DNA of 64,000 nt from Dentipellis sp. KUC8613 (taxonomy: Eukaryota > Basidiomycota > Agaricomycetes > Russulales > Hericiaceae), in the NCBI GenBank assembly GCA_002286715.1, contig NSJX01000005.1, positions 315,959-379,958 of the forward strand. Direction: 5' to 3'. The notes below the pieces were generated by a model. The model was not told the origin of the DNA and did not search any database. It saw nothing but the letters and a program-made list of their open reading frames with translations. The position numbers were made by a program, and so were the translations under genes. Within the stretch, counting starts at the first letter, position 1. Each line of letters opens with the position of its first letter. Positions 37,104 to 50,765 of this stretch are shown one piece after another.

Positions 37104-39573
37104 ATGCGCTTCCTGCTGCCTTTGCTCGGTGCGTTCTTTTTTGTGCGAGGTGCTGTCGCAGGGGGCTCGGACAAGATATATGGTGTCAATCTGGGTTCAT
37201 GGTAATCTTCCGTGCATGTCTGGATGTTGTCATCTGCTGACGCAGTGTGCGTTACGAAATTTAGGCTTGTACTGGAATCTTGGATGCTTCCCGCAGGTAT
37301 AATCCGCCCTGATACAACTCGAGCTTGGGTATTTGCTTAGCATTGTTGGTCCTTTCAGAATGGGTGGCAATGGGCGGTGAGACGTGTAGCGACTGCAGCA
37401 CATGCATTGCCACTGAATCGTGCGTGCTTCGAACATTCTTGATATGTTCAGCTGTGAGACTCGAATTGACGTGCGGTGGTCTAGCGCGTTTGCCAAGGCA
37501 TATCCCGATACTGTCGACCAAACCTTCGCGAAACATTGGTAATCCCCTTCCTAGAGATTTTAGCAAGCATTTCACACATTCGATTTCAGGTCAACCTGGT
37601 TCACGCAAGATCATGTAAATCAACTTAAGTCATACGGCATCAATACTGTCAGAATTCCGGTATGTCCTGCTATAGCGATTGCACACCGCGGCTGTGTCTA
37701 AAATGGATGCCTCAGCTCGGCTATTGGATTGTTGAGGCTTTAGTAGACCGTAAAACCGAATACTATCCTCGCGGCGGGATCAAATTCTTGGTATGTTCTC
37801 CATACATAGTTACTCATCGTATAACTAAAGGAAACTCGTGCTACGCATGCAAATCAGATCAATGGCGTCAAGATGCTTCGTGACGCGGGTATGCAAGTAA
37901 TCCTCGACCATCATGCACTTCCAGGCGTGCAGACCCCAGGCCAGATGTTTACGGGAAAGTAAGTACAAGAAGCGTCTATAAAATTTGTGGTCAGCTTATC
38001 AGCCGCGACAGCTGCACGAGTGATGTCCAGTTCTACGTACGTCACAACGTCAACACTCCTCTTACTTTGCAGACTCAGCTGTCTGCTATAGACACCGTAT
38101 AATTATGGACGCGCGCTCACCTGGACAGCTGTCATGACCACCATCGCGCATCTCCATCCCAACTTTGAAAGCGTCTTTGCTATCGAAGCTGTCAACGAGC
38201 CTATCATGGATGCTAGCAAAACCCCAGACTACGGCGACTGTGAATATCCCCTCTCTTTGCCTATAGATGCATCATTAATGCCATCCCTTAGTCCAGAAGA
38301 ACTTCGTCAAGACCATCCGCGCGGTCGAATTGCTACTCGGTATCAGCATTCCGGGGCACGGACTTGACATCGGTGTTTCACTGAACGGCTTGAACTTGAC
38401 CTCCGCCGTGTCCATTGCATCCGCATCCGACAAGAGCGGCCTCTTCAGCCCTGAAGTAACGAAGGCAATCACCTTTGCGTTGCCAATACTCCTTGAGATG
38501 GAACTCGAGCTCGGCTTGCCGGGTATCTTGGAGATCGGAAAGGCCAAGTCCCGCGGCGGCAATTGGAAGGCTCTGACTACCAAGTACGAAAACGGATACT
38601 TCAACTATCATATCACGACTTGCGACGCGACTGACGTTTGCACGACAGCTTTATGGATATAAACTGGCAGTACAATGACCCAGCGAATCCTGCGGACGCG
38701 GCTATCGGCCCGCAGGGTTACGATAACCATCTCTACTACAAGTGAGTGTGCCACAACCTCTCACTTTTTTTAACATTACTAAATTGGCTGCTCGTGCAGC
38801 TTTGGAGTGAGTCTTCCACTGAGTGTAACATCTCCATGGGCGTCAGACTGAATGTTTTATCCAGGGTGTCGCGGATCCGAATCCGAACGCATACATGGCG
38901 AGCATCTGCAGTAAGTCCATATCAATGGTCACTATAAAATTTCTGGACTGACCGTGCGGCTAGACCTCACTCGCGTGCAAAACGACGCAGCCCTGGGCAA
39001 CTCCCCGTTGTGGTTCGGCGAGTGGGCGATCACGACGAACTTCAACGCCACGGACGCGTTCCTGCGGGACTGGGGAGATGCCCAGAAGCTTGCCTATAGC
39101 AAGGGCGCCGGATGGATTGTAAGCCCCACACATACCACCCTCCGATTCGAAGAGAAGCTCACAGGCCCCTAGTGGTGGAACTTCCGCGTTGAGCAATCGG
39201 AGCAAGCAGGAGATCTCGGCAGGCAGTGGTGCGTACTCTAATATGATTCTCTAGTTGAAGTTATTGAGTTCGTGATTGAAGGTCGTACCTCGAGGCGGTC
39301 GAGCGAGGGTTCATGACGAAGGACCCATCGCAGGTCCACGACCCGAACGTGTGCGACAAGTATCCCATGCCCACGCCGAGCTCGTCGTCTGTTTCTAGTA
39401 GTACAAGTACCAGCGCTTCGGCTCCCGCTTCCTCCTCAACGTCAATGCACAGCTCGGCTCCGACTTCCGGTAGCAAACCGTCTACCAGCGCCGCGTTGTC
39501 TACGAGCTCGGAGTCACGGGCTACCAGCAGCACCGCACCCGCGTCCAGTGCGTCCTCCAGCACCAAGGCTTGA
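37104..39573 (+). CDS. Secreted GH5 glucanase-like glycoside hydrolase
   Basis: Retaining glycoside hydrolase of family 5, resembling fungal exo-beta-1,3-glucanases in the N-terminal GVNLGSWLVLESWM and DHHALPG motifs. A clear signal peptide (MRFLLPLLGAFFFVRGAVA) starts it. About a dozen exons are needed. The junctions I checked keep frame, for instance TTN-FMDINWQYND across the intron at about 38582-38648. The acid/base Glu is in IEAVNEP and the nucleophile Glu in WFGEWAI. A cysteine cluster (CSDCSTC) follows EWVAMGGE. The C-terminus is a tail of about 75 Ser/Thr/Ala residues, probably heavily O-glycosylated, and the start is fixed by the signal peptide. Likely acts on the fungus's own or another glucan wall; the exact linkage is inferred. 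Confidence 0.9.
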
Positions 39574-40261
39574 TGTGGAGAATTTCGAGGAGGGATGCGA
39601 CTGATATACCAACATTCTCTAATACCAACATTCTTTTGCAACCCACTCGTTCAAACTTGTGTGCCGGGTTATTATTCTTATATATAGATACCAATGAATT
39701 ATTTGGGCGCAACTAAACCTGCATGCTGTTCTGAATCAAGTATCGACTTCAAAGATCGAATTGCCAAAAATTACGGACGACGTGGCAAAGAGCTGCTCTG
39801 TACTACTCTAGAGCTAGCGAGTCCAACAATCGCAAACGGTCAAGGTAACGACCCGGAAGACAAACGCCATCCGGCCACGGCAGTGTTCAATCATCGTCTG
39901 CATCAACGTCTATGGGAGCCGGAAAGCAACAGTCCGTACAAAATCCATAAAAATCGTGACCAGCTCAACGACGTCGATATCGATACTCGGGATACAAAGG
40001 GTGTGCTCTTATACAGAAGGGGAAGTTATACAAGCAGAACGAAGCGGAAAAAAGAGTGAGGGCAAGGACACCGGAGGCGGATATAGAGGAGGTGTGGCAT
40101 AGGGGGTTATCACAGCAATACGACCGGAAAGATATCTCGGGGGATGGATCGTACAACAGAAGCTGAATTCTGCCATTAAAGCAATAGCTTAGGCAATATT
40201 CGACAATAGATAAGGGGATACACAGGTAGTCGGAAGGGCGGGGAAAAGAGCGTCTAGGGTA
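39574..40261. other. Convergent spacer, no gene recognised
   Basis: 3' regions of the GH5 and forkhead genes. No motif of note. Confidence 0.5.
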
Positions 40262-43104
40262 TCACCACATCCGAGTCCACTTGCCAGGGCTTGAGGCATC
40301 GGGGCTCTCATACAGCAAGCCACGGCCACGAGCGAACAGCCCTGCAGGGCTTTCCTGCAGGCCGCTCCCTTGCGCACCGAGTCGTGCAAGTTCCTCGTCG
40401 AGCAATGCGGACGGGTCATGCGGGTCGAAGATGCTGCGTCCGTATGGTGACTCAGGCATGCTAGTGAAAGCCAGCTTGCGCGGGGTGACAGGATTGTTGA
40501 AGGGAGTGATGTGGGTGGAGGAGCGTCGGCGTGTCGGCGTGCGCAAGTTCTCTGCGTCTTCGGCTGGTCGAGAAGCCGTCCCAAACCCATCCGTATACGT
40601 GGGTGGCGCCGCAGCAGGAAGCGGGGGAGGGTTGAGGTGAGATTTGTAGTAGGCTAGACTAGGAGAGGGGCTCATATGGATGCCGCAGTGAGATAGAGGT
40701 GTGCGAGTCGCTGATAGTTGATGGCCAGCGCTTGAACGTCGTGGAGGTGTAGAAGGTCTCTGAGGGGGTGTTACAAGTGGTCTGAGGGAAGGAGCGCTCA
40801 TTCTGGGAGGCGTCATCGGTCTAACGAGCTTTGCGGTGCGGGCAGCGTTTCGACGGGACAAGGTAGGTGATTCGGCAGCAGGAGGAAGATGCGGTTTCTG
40901 GAGAGACGGACGATAAGCTATGAAGGGTGGCAAAAGCATAAGACTCACCGGAGGGGGTACCATGTCCTTCTCTTTTTCTTTCTTACCTTTCCGTGACTTC
41001 ACCTTCGATTTCGCGGGTTCAGCTATAGAGGGGACGCCGTCCAGTAAAGTAATGCCGGGCGCAAGGGCGTCCAACGGCGCTTCTTCTGGGTCCACAATGA
41101 AGTCGTCGATGTTGTAAGCGAGGGGTTTGAGTTCCTGGACGGGAGCCTGAGGAAGCTCGTCTGCTGGCTCGGGTGGGCTGGAGCTGCAGTTCGGTGTCAA
41201 GTCTGGTAGAGACACTGAGGATTCCGATGAAGGAGGTAAGGGCGTCGGGGAAGGCGGTACGTCCGGTTCGTCGATGTCGTCAAAGTCAACGAACGGGTTG
41301 ATGTCAACGGGCACAGACGACGATGTCGAAGGGCGTGAACTGGACCCCGATATGGCAGCCAGAGCCTCTGATCCAGCAACCTTCTGGGAAGCAGAACCAG
41401 GAGGCAGAGAAGGGAAGATGACACCCGCAGGCATGGTATGTGGGTGAGGCGGGGGCGGTTGGATGTGTGGTCCGAATGGAGGATAGTACGGCTGATGAAA
41501 AGTGCCTGGTCGGACGGGTCCGAACAGATGAGAGGGGAATGTCATAGCAGGTAAGGAAGTGAGGGGAATGCCCATGTGCGGTCCCGCCGGTGCTGGCACC
41601 TTCGAAGGCTCCGGCTGGGCAGATTTCTTTGCTCGCTTTGCCTTCCGAGCTGTCGATTCTTCGGCGGGACGCTTGCGGCTGGTATAACGTGACTTTTGAT
41701 CTTGCATATCAGAACAATGCTCCTTACGGAACCCGCCGCCTATGAAACAATCCAGATCGCGGTCAAAGATTGCCCACAATGTACGGCCTACTGCACGGTC
41801 TCGTTGGACTTTGCGAAACACGATTGTCGTACTGAGCACATGACGGATCGAATTCATCCAAGTTTGCTCGTTGCGCTTGAAATACGGATAGACGATCGTT
41901 ATCCAATCGTAGATCTCTTGGAGAGTTAACCGATGCTGAGGAGACGAAAGGATGGCTTGACCGATGAGGGCGGCATAAGGAAGATCGGGTTTCTGCTGCG
42001 AGTAAGGGCCAGGGGGTAGTGTAAATGGGAGGCTATCGTAGTCATCTTCAGCTAGTTCAGGACCCATAGGCCCCGGAGAGGACACAATGTTGACAATACG
42101 CCGGGTGGGACTTGAAGATGGAGTTGACATGGCCGGCGAGGATGAGGGTAAAGGGGACTTGTAGTAGCTACGGCGTGGCGTGACAGGAGGGAAAGGCGAC
42201 GAAGACTGTAAAAGCGAGCATGAGATAAGACTTTCGAAAATGAATAAAGGCACCAACTTGATGTTCGATGGAGACATTGCGGCTAGAAGAAGCAACACTA
42301 GCTCGACGATACTGAGATGGAGAGGGGGACTCGGCGCGTGAGGAATATCTGGTCTACACAAATTATCAAGTTGATTCAGATCTAAGCTTCACATTTCTCA
42401 TGGAACATACCTGGCGTGATTGTGGCTTGGATATGACAGATTGATAGAGTACAGTATCTCGATAATACCTTCTGGCAGAAGGCGTGATGGGAGGTGGCAG
42501 AGTGTCCTACGCGTCGCCGCGTGAGTCGATCTTTTTCTTGTGGCAAGCGAAAACACGCTGTACATACCAGAGATTGAAAGCTCGAAGAAGCAAACGAATC
42601 ACCAGGACCATTGACGCGTCTCGAATCGCGAGATGAAGCAAAGGGGTCTGAGCGAAGCGCAGAGAGCGATGGTGACGGAGGCAGTGCAGGGCTGGCTTCA
42701 CGCTCCCTCCGATTGCGCCTGTCTCGCTTACTGCGCTTGTTCTGGCGTTCTATAACCATCTCCATGCTGTCAAACCGACGAAGTGAGGTCGTTACCTCCA
42801 CGGGTTCGGTCTTGATGGGCGTGGCGGGAGTAGGAGTCCGAGCCGAGGAGCTAGGCGCGTCGGTGAAGGAGAGAGAACGCGACTTGGAGCGAATCTGCGC
42901 AGCGGAAAGAGAGGGCGTCCTCTCTGTTTCCCCCTCTGGCTGCTCGGATACGAAAGCGCGCAGCGAATTCGCGTTTTCTGCGGTGAGGAACTGACGCATC
43001 TGGTCGCTGTGTCGCGTCAGATCTTCACGCGTCATGCCAAGGTTTTGAAGCAGAAGAGAGATAGGTGAGGTCGGAAGAGCGCGCGGCGTAGGTTGCTCTG
43101 CCAT
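40262..43104 (-). CDS. Forkhead-domain transcription factor
   Basis: Nuclear winged-helix DNA-binding protein. Five exons (43104-42568, 42506-42411, 42353-42258, 42205-40949, 40897-40262) give 873 residues in one frame. The N-terminus begins MAEQPTPRALPTSPISLLLQNLG and has a helical TREDLTRHSDQMRQFL segment. Basic KRSKRDRRNRRERE and Arg/Ser-rich parts follow. The forkhead domain is at about residues 315-405: KPDLPYAALIGQAIL, then LTLQEIYDWI, then WMNSIRHVLS and GRTLWAIFD. Downstream are a bipartite basic motif (SRKRPAEE..KAKRAKK) and Pro/Ser-rich tails. I see no FHA domain, so it is not Fkh1/2-like. Treating the first exon as a separate gene would require ignoring perfect-frame introns. The small 51-base intron at 40898-40948 is stop-free in frame. 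Confidence 0.85.
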
Positions 43105-43510
43105 GAGCAAGAGAAAGGTTATGGAACAGCGAGAAAGAAGATATACAGCAGGGGTATCGCGAACACGGGGGGAGGAAAAGGCGGCGGGGATGAAGAGACT
43201 GAATAGGAAATCCGGCACACAACGGACTCACAGCGGCGGACTTCAAATTCCTGTCTTGAATGGTCCATTATCTCAGTCCCGCCGCCCTTTGTTGCTCGAC
43301 GCAGATAAAGAGGAGGCCGATACCGTTGAATATTATGGCAACGATGGAGGCTCCTGCCAATTGCCCTGAGAGTGACTCTTAAACAATAATTCGTTTGCAA
43401 GTTTGCAAGCGAGCAAGTATCGAGTCACGTGTGACGCGCTTTGTGACACGGAAACGCCCTTGAGAGTGCTACAGCGGCAGTCAGCGTGTCCTCTACGAAG
43501 ACGGCCAGCC
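43105..43510. promoter_or_regulatory. Divergent promoter, forkhead gene / AP-1 gamma
   Basis: 406 bases between divergent start codons. It contains repeated gcaagtttgcaagcgagcaag near 43396-43416. No clear TATA box is seen. Confidence 0.45.
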
Positions 43511-46500
43511 ATGGTGTACCATAATCTCAAAGGTTCGTAACACTTTCTCAACCCAAATGGCGTCTTCTAACGCGATGCTGCAGCTCTCATAAAAGGCATT
43601 CGAGCATGTAAGGTCAGGGCGGTCTAGGTCAGCTCGCTGGCGCAACTGCTTACATGCCTCCGTAGACCGTCGCAGATGAACGCGCTCTCATCCAGCAAGA
43701 ATCCGCGGCAATTCGTGCCTCCTTCAGAGAAGAGGACTCCTATGCGCGTCACAACAATGTGGCCAAGCTTCTCTACATCCATATGCTCGGCTCGCCGGCC
43801 CATTTCGGTCAAATCGAATGTCTCAAGCTCGTCGCGAGTCCTCGGTTTAGCGACAAGAGATTAGGTTATCTGGGCATCATGCTGCTGTTGGATGAGAAGC
43901 AGGAAGTTCTTACGCTGGTGACGAACTCTTTGAAGAAGTAAGTCCTCGGCGTTGTCCTATACCCATGCCTGTGTTCATGACGACACTGTGATAGTGATAT
44001 GAACCACTCTAACATGTATGCGGTCGGCCTGGCGCTCTGCACATTTGCCAATATTGCCTCGGAGGAAATGTCGCGGGATCTAGTGAACGAGATAGAGAAG
44101 TTGTTGGGCTCGAGCAATACCTACATTCGAAAGAAGGTATGCGTTGAGTTCTCGATGAACGTCATTGTTTCCGACTGACCCTTCGCTTGCAGGCGGCTCT
44201 CTGTGCTCTCCGAGTAATTAAGAAAGTGCCCGATCTGACAGATCACTTTATCGCCAAAGCTAAGAATCTTCTAGCTGATCGCAATCATGGAGTGTTGTTG
44301 ACTGCGATTACTATGGTCATTGAGATGGTTCAGGCCGACCCTGCATGCCTTGACGAATTCCGCAACGTATGTTTCTTGTTTTCAAACACACTTACAGTCT
44401 GCTTAACTCCCAACAGGCCGTGCCTCTCCTTGTCCGACATCTCAAATCTTTGGTGACCACTGGCTACAGCCCGGAGCATGATGTTTCAGGCATCACGGAC
44501 CCATTCCTACAAGTGAAGGTTCTCCGTCTGCTCCGACTGCTCGGGAAGGGCGACGTGCAAGCCAGCGAGACCATGAACGATATCTTGGCGCAGGTATGCT
44601 TCTTACTAGCCAAGGCACGGAGTGGCGATGCTGAATGCTCCTCGTGCAGGTCGCGACAAATACAGATGGCTCAAAGAACGTTGGCAACTCCATTCTGTAC
44701 GAGACCGTTATGACAGTATTGGAGATAGAAGCGGACAACGGACTTCGTGTGATGGCAATCAACATCCTCGGCAAATTCCTCACCAACCGTGACAACAATA
44801 TCCGGTCTGTTGGATTCTCACCGACTGTCATTCATACATCCGCTAACCATACCGTCGTAGTTATGTTGCTCTCAACACCCTCAACAAAGTCGTATCCATG
44901 GACACCAACGCGGTACAAAGGCATCGGAACACTATTCTAGATTGTCTCCGTGACGGCGACATTTCTATCCGTCGACGTGCACTGGAATTGTCATATGCTC
45001 TCATTAATGAGCAGACTGTTCGCATCCTCACGCGAGAGTTGCTGGCCTTCCTGGAAATCGCCGATAATGAATTCAAGCTCGGTATGACAACCCAGATCAG
45101 TCTCGCCGCGGAACGCTTTGCGCCCAACAAGCGATGGCATATTGACACTGTGTTGCGTGTGTTGAAGCTGGTTCGTTTCCTCCGATTAAATTATCTCGGA
45201 GAGGTGTTGATGGATTTTCAGGCTGGCAATTATGTTCGGGAGGACATCTTGTCTGCCTTCATCCGGCTGGTGGCTCACACACCAGAACTGCAAGCTTACA
45301 CCGCATCAAAGCTGTACAGCGCACTTCTTGCGGATATCTCCCAGGAGTCATTAACACTTGCCGCAACGTGGGTCCTCGGCGAATACAGCGAGATCTTGGT
45401 GGAGGGAGGACTGGTAGATGAGGAGAAAGCAAGACCGGTTGGTAACCTTTCATCCGTCCAGATGTTCTGAGGGCTCACATCCATGAAATAAGGTGTCCGA
45501 CAAGGAGATCATCGATCTTGTACTCTCTGTCCTCGACTCGCCTTATGCCAACTATCTCACAAGGCAGTTTGTGTTCGCCGCAATCACCAAGATTTCGGCG
45601 CGGTCCACGACCACCACCGCTCAGCAGGATCGCATCGCCGCCGTCCTCGCCGGCTACACCACCAACCCTGATCTAGAAGCACAACAACGGGCGGTCGAGT
45701 TTGCAAGTTTGTTCAGCCTTGGTGATATCCGGGCGGGTGTGCTGGAGCGCATGCCAGCGCCTGAGCTGAAGGCTACGGTTATGGGTGTCGGTTCGTGCAT
45801 CGTCAATTTTATGCGCGACACCGAACTGACAGGCGGACTGTGACACAGTTAGCGAGAACAAGCCTGTCGGCTCGACACAAAGAGGCAAGGATGTAAGTCC
45901 CAGTCACTGGTTCCATGTACCTCCAATGCTGAACAGCAATAGGCGGATTTGCTTGGCGACGAGATACCATCGGCTGCTGGACCGGCCACCACCGCCCAGC
46001 CTGCCATCGCGCCGAACAACCAAGATCTCCTCGCCGAAATCTTCGGGAGCTCCTCTATGAGCTCTCCTTCTCCCACCAACGGCGCCTCTGCAGCCGCCCC
46101 CGCGCCAACGCAAAGGAGCACTGTCGACGACATCCTCGGCCTCTTCGGGCCCACGCCAACCGCTGCATCCGCTCCCTCGCCTGCAGCAGCCAGTCCGCCT
46201 CCCTCCTCCCTCTTTGCGTCCTCTCCCGCACCTGCGCCCGCGCCCGCGCCCCAGCCTCAGGCGCCGCCCCCACAACCCGCCGCGCCGAGATTGCCGTCGT
46301 ACACCGCGTACGACAAGAACGACCTCTTCGTCTCGCTGACGCCGCAAACGTCGCCACAAAAGCCGGGCGTCGTCAACATTCTTGCACGCTTCCAGGCGAA
46401 GGGCGCCAGCGGGGTGACAGGTTTGAACTTCCAGGTGGCTGTGCCCAAGGTCAGTTAGATCGTATCCTCACATACATGTTGTTGGCGTTCTCACCTGATT

Positions 46501-46772
46501 TCATGGTTGACAGACGCAGCAACTGCAAATGCTCCCGATGTCGCAACCTGACGTCGCGCCTGGCGCTGTGGAGACGCAGCAGATGCGCGTCACCGCGCCT
46601 CCTGGGGTATGTCCATTCATCATACCTACACCGCACCTCGCTCAATTGCGTCGTCATCCAGAGCAACATCCGTCTCCGGCTACGAATATCGTTTTCGGTA
46701 GGCGGACGCCCGGTGCAGGACCAAGTCGACTTTTCTGGATTCCCGCCTGGCTTGACGGGAGGAGGCCCTTAA
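43511..46772 (+). CDS. APL4: AP-1 complex subunit gamma (gamma-adaptin, Apl4)
   Basis: Large subunit of the clathrin adaptor AP-1, acting in transport between trans-Golgi and endosomes. The N-terminal trunk has adaptin HEAT repeats and the family landmarks [39 protein letters not shown] and WVLGEYSE. The hinge (about 45.95-46.25 kb) is Ala/Pro/Ser-rich with a DLLGDE-type acidic motif and DDILGLFG. The C-terminal gamma-ear domain follows ([24 protein letters not shown], then [20 protein letters not shown]) and ends at 46772. The start MVYHNLKALIKGIR is the family start, reached through two short introns. A 51-base intron at 45171-45221 is stop-free in frame, so intron retention would add 17 residues. 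The gamma identity comes from the N-terminus and ear. Confidence 0.94.
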
Positions 46773-47065
46773 CGTGCTGGCATAAAGAGCATTGTTCATA
46801 CCTGCTGATTGGTGTACTGTAGATACTGCACATCACATTTGTTGTTGTCACTCCCGGGTAAATGGGATAACTGACTGACATGGTGAATAAAAGAGTAACA
46901 AACCTGGGCCGACGATGTACGCTGGGATGTACTGGAGGCTCCGATGCATGAAACAAATGATACCGCAAAGCTAACGTTAACGGTCGACAGACTGCACCCT
47001 ACTATTTTACAGTGATTAAGATAACCATAGACAACATAACAGCATAATACAAAAGCAATAGTTGC

Positions 47066-50000
47066 TTAGATGAAGACCTGGAGGGGATGCCTATCGTATA
47101 CATTTTGTCCCTCGCTGAGCTCGGAAAGGTCGGGATAGAAAGGAACAAGGGCGTCTTCGGCGCCAAGGTACAGTGCGTTGTAGACGCGCCAGTATACCTG
47201 ACATATTGCGTTAGCTACATGTCTGAAAGTACTCAACTGCTGAATACTCACCTCCCGTACTTTCCTCGCTGGGTGGAACAGACCCTGCAGCACATAGCTG
47301 AGAAGCACACCAGGCCCGAGCGTCACCCGCATCGCTTCAACAGCATCCATAACCGCGCCGATGACGTGCGGCGATGTTTCGAAGCAATTCGGCCATACCA
47401 GGTTCATGAGGTGAAGCATTGAGTCTTCACAGCCAAGACCAGCAACGCCAAGCGCCAAATGCTTGACGATGGTGCTGGCGGTCTGACGATGAACGAGGTC
47501 ACGGTCTGTGAGGGCATCCTCGAGCATTGTCACGACGGAGTCGACGTAGTACGCGGACTGAGGTCCGACGTATTCGAAGACGAAGGACAGGGCCTTCAGA
47601 CATCCAGTGCGCACGTTCAACTCCGCCGTGCGGTATTCGTTCAGAATTGCAGGTATGCATGTGAAAGCTGGATAAATCTATCAGCGTGGATACGTTGTAT
47701 GATTGACAAGATGCACTTACGACCGCAAGTTTCAGCAACGATGGCAATAGCGACAGTACTGCAGACACGGCTCTGACGCTCTTGTACGCGAAGGTTCGTG
47801 AGCAGAACGGACAGAACATCCTGCGGACCCAAACTCTTGGCGATGTAACCGAAAGAGTTGACGGCGGCACGGCGAATGCCCTTCTTGTGAGCCTTGAGGA
47901 GATCAAGAAGTTCGAAGCATATGCGCATCCACTCGCGAGCGGGAACGAATTCGGCACCACGATCAGCTACATAAAATTGTGAGCACACGAAGGAAAGTAG
48001 AGATGCCGAATATGACTCACCGATACGACCGATAAGATTGATAGAGGCTTCCTGCACCTTCTCATGTCGGTTACGGAGGATAGGCGTCATGCGCGGCACT
48101 GTTGAGAAGTGTCAGCGGAGTGCCGCAATGTGATATAGGTGAGAACTCACAGAGATCCTTGACAGGAGGGTTCATCTGCGTCATACCCACAACGTTGGCG
48201 ATGGCACCTTCGGCAGCGATGATACTACCGAGGGTATCCGGGTATTCTTCACCAAGCTGCTCGAACAAGACCAGGCCAAGTTTGCTAAGCAGTTGGTCTT
48301 CACCACATTGCTTGATAACGACGGCAAGGCGCGTTGTAAGATCCGCAGCCTGTTGACGAACCTTGGCGCTCTTGTTGTTGAGACGCCACAGAATTGTTGA
48401 TACAATCTGCATCAGGTACGGCTTGACACGGATGCCTAGAGGAGAATGAGTACACCTTATTTCAGGCAATAAGTGCATGAGACATACCGAGAGCATTCAC
48501 AACTGTGCCGAAACCGTCCAGCATGACCTGATCCTCGGTAGTCTGCTCCTGGAAAGAGTAGATGATACCGTCCACCAGCCTGACCTCCAACCTCTCATCG
48601 ATGTCAGAGGCTCCGAGTGATGCGACGACTTTGGTGATAGTTTCCATAACCATCTTTCGGTACGGTTCCGCCTCGTCCTTCAACTCGTTGACAATTCTGC
48701 CAATAATCTCAGAAGCACCGGCCTTCTGCGCGAGCTCGACGGTCGTCTCCACCACCTGGCGATAGTTTCGCCTGTCAAGAGCCATACGGCGAACCCAAAA
48801 GGCTTTGAAGAAGTCCGGCAAGATATCCTGCTTGATATACTGCGGTGTGACACCTTCCGTAGCGGCGCACTGCTTGACGACTTTGAGGACAATCTTCTTC
48901 ATCTCCTCGTCGGACGTTTGGAATTCACGAATAAGGATGACCGTGACTTCCTTGGTATAGTACGATGCGTACTCGGGATCCATGAGGGGAATGATGAAAC
49001 CAATTGCCTTCAAGAAAGCAGCAAGCCCTTTGCCGCGATGGAGGCGGATACCAAGCCAGAGAGGCTTGAGCACGTTGTCAAAGGACTCGATACCGTAGGG
49101 AGCAGCTGCTTCCGCAAGAGCAGCCAGGCCCAGTGCGGTCATGGTTCGAACCTTTTGTTGTTCATCGGAAAGGCCGTGGGCAATGCAGTCGACAAGGTTA
49201 CGCAGATGAGGCAGGACGGCACATCCCATCATAATGGCGATCTGCTGTACAATGCGGATACCAGTGTGGCGGGCCTGCCACGACTTCTTGCTACGACAGA
49301 CGGCCTTCAAGAAAGGCAGAAGGGAAGGAATGCCAAGAGCAGAAGCCACAACGGAGAACGCACGAGCGGTAGTGTTGCGCACATACTCGTCGGCATGGTC
49401 AATATCTGGACGCATGGTGGAAATCATGTGCGCGAGACCGGCAGCTTTTGAAAGGTTCGAGATGATCTCTCGGCCTTCGACACGAGCATAGTAATCCTCG
49501 TCGATGAGGAGAGGTTCGATGACGACAAGAATCTTGTGGACGTAAGGGCGGACAAGATCATCGAGCTTGTACAGAACGCGGTCAATGACTTTGACGAGCA
49601 GATGGCGCTCTTGGTCTTCAAGCGTCCGCTCCATGAGAAGAGGCAAAATCTTGTCGAAGAGGGGGCCGGCACCGAAGTCACGAGCTTTATCTGTAATTTG
49701 TCGCAATGCTGTCTTGCGGACGGGAGGAGTGCCGTTCTTGATCTTCAAAAGAAGGCGCATGATCTTACGTTCTTTCATTTCCTCTACAGAAAGCTCAGTC
49801 TCGTCCTCTTCCTTCAGGATTTTGGCAAAGTATTGGGCATCCTCAGCCTTGAAGAAAGCAAGGTTGCCGACACCAGGAATCTCCGTGGGTAATTCCGGTG
49901 CAAGGCCAGCAGCCGCGGCCGCAGCCGCAGCGTCAGAGCTTTCCTGGATCTGGAATCCGCCCACCTCGGTTATTGGTGTGGCCATGAGTTGGCGCGGCGC

Positions 50001-50765
50001 CATCATGGGGGCATAGCCAGGAGGAGGGGTGACAATCGCGTAACCTTGGGAGGGGAGAACCGCATTGAGTTCCTCGTCTGTGAGGTATCGGTTATGCTTG
50101 TCCTCTTGCATAAAGCCAGGCGCGTTCATGATAATGGGTGTCATAGCGACATCTGCACTCCCTGCAGCAGGCGTCATATCCCAGCGAGATTTCTTGGGTG
50201 TTTCGCCAACATCTGCGGGGGTGGCGTCCCATCGTGAGCGACGTTTCTTCGGTGCCGACTGCTCGAGTGCCTCCTTCGACCACTCTCCTGTATCCGACTT
50301 CTTCTCCTCTGTCTTGTCGCCTGGCTCGTCCCAACGCCGCTTCCGCTTCGTGCCAGCTGCTGCGGCCAGCTCTTTGGCTGCCTCTTCGATCTCGGCGGCG
50401 GGGGGCGTCTTGTCCAGATCCATCTTCTCCTTGTGTTCTTCCCTATCTCTCCTCTCCTTCTCCTCAATCGCCCGCTTCACCCTCTGCTCCTCCTTCTCCA
50501 GCATCTGCAACCTCATAGCATCCTTGTACCCGCCCTCCACCTCCTTCCCATCCTCGCCTGCCTGGAAGGCATCGATGCTCTCGTTCGCAGTACGGCTGAA
50601 CCGTCTGTTGTGATAGTCGGACTGCCGCTGAGCAATCTGACGCTTGGAGGCGGTCTCTGCAAAAGGGTCAACGTTCTCCTCCTCCGCAAGCTCTTCGAAC
50701 TCTTTGAGAACATCCTTTGGAGCGGTGAACGAGTCGACCAACCTAGGGGATCCAGGAGCAGACAT
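47066..50765 (-). CDS. Splicing factor 3B subunit 1 (SF3B1/Hsh155)
   Basis: Core HEAT-repeat protein of the U2 snRNP SF3b complex, which clamps the branch-point helix. The N-terminus is disordered and carries U2AF-ligand-type motifs ([22 protein letters not shown]). The HEAT superhelix follows, nearly identical to animal SF3B1 in places: [83 protein letters not shown]. The lysine matching the human hot-spot K700 is intact (codon at 49152-49154). The C-terminal repeats ([51 protein letters not shown]) lie in later short exons. Exon 1 is long (about 2.27 kb) and intronless. It is divergent from the Gin4-type kinase across 259 bases. Confidence 0.97.

Noticed and set aside
42258..42277. Forkhead protein starting at MSPSNIK (42277)
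   Set aside because: The upstream exons join in phase to an N-terminal region that would otherwise be an orphan open frame.
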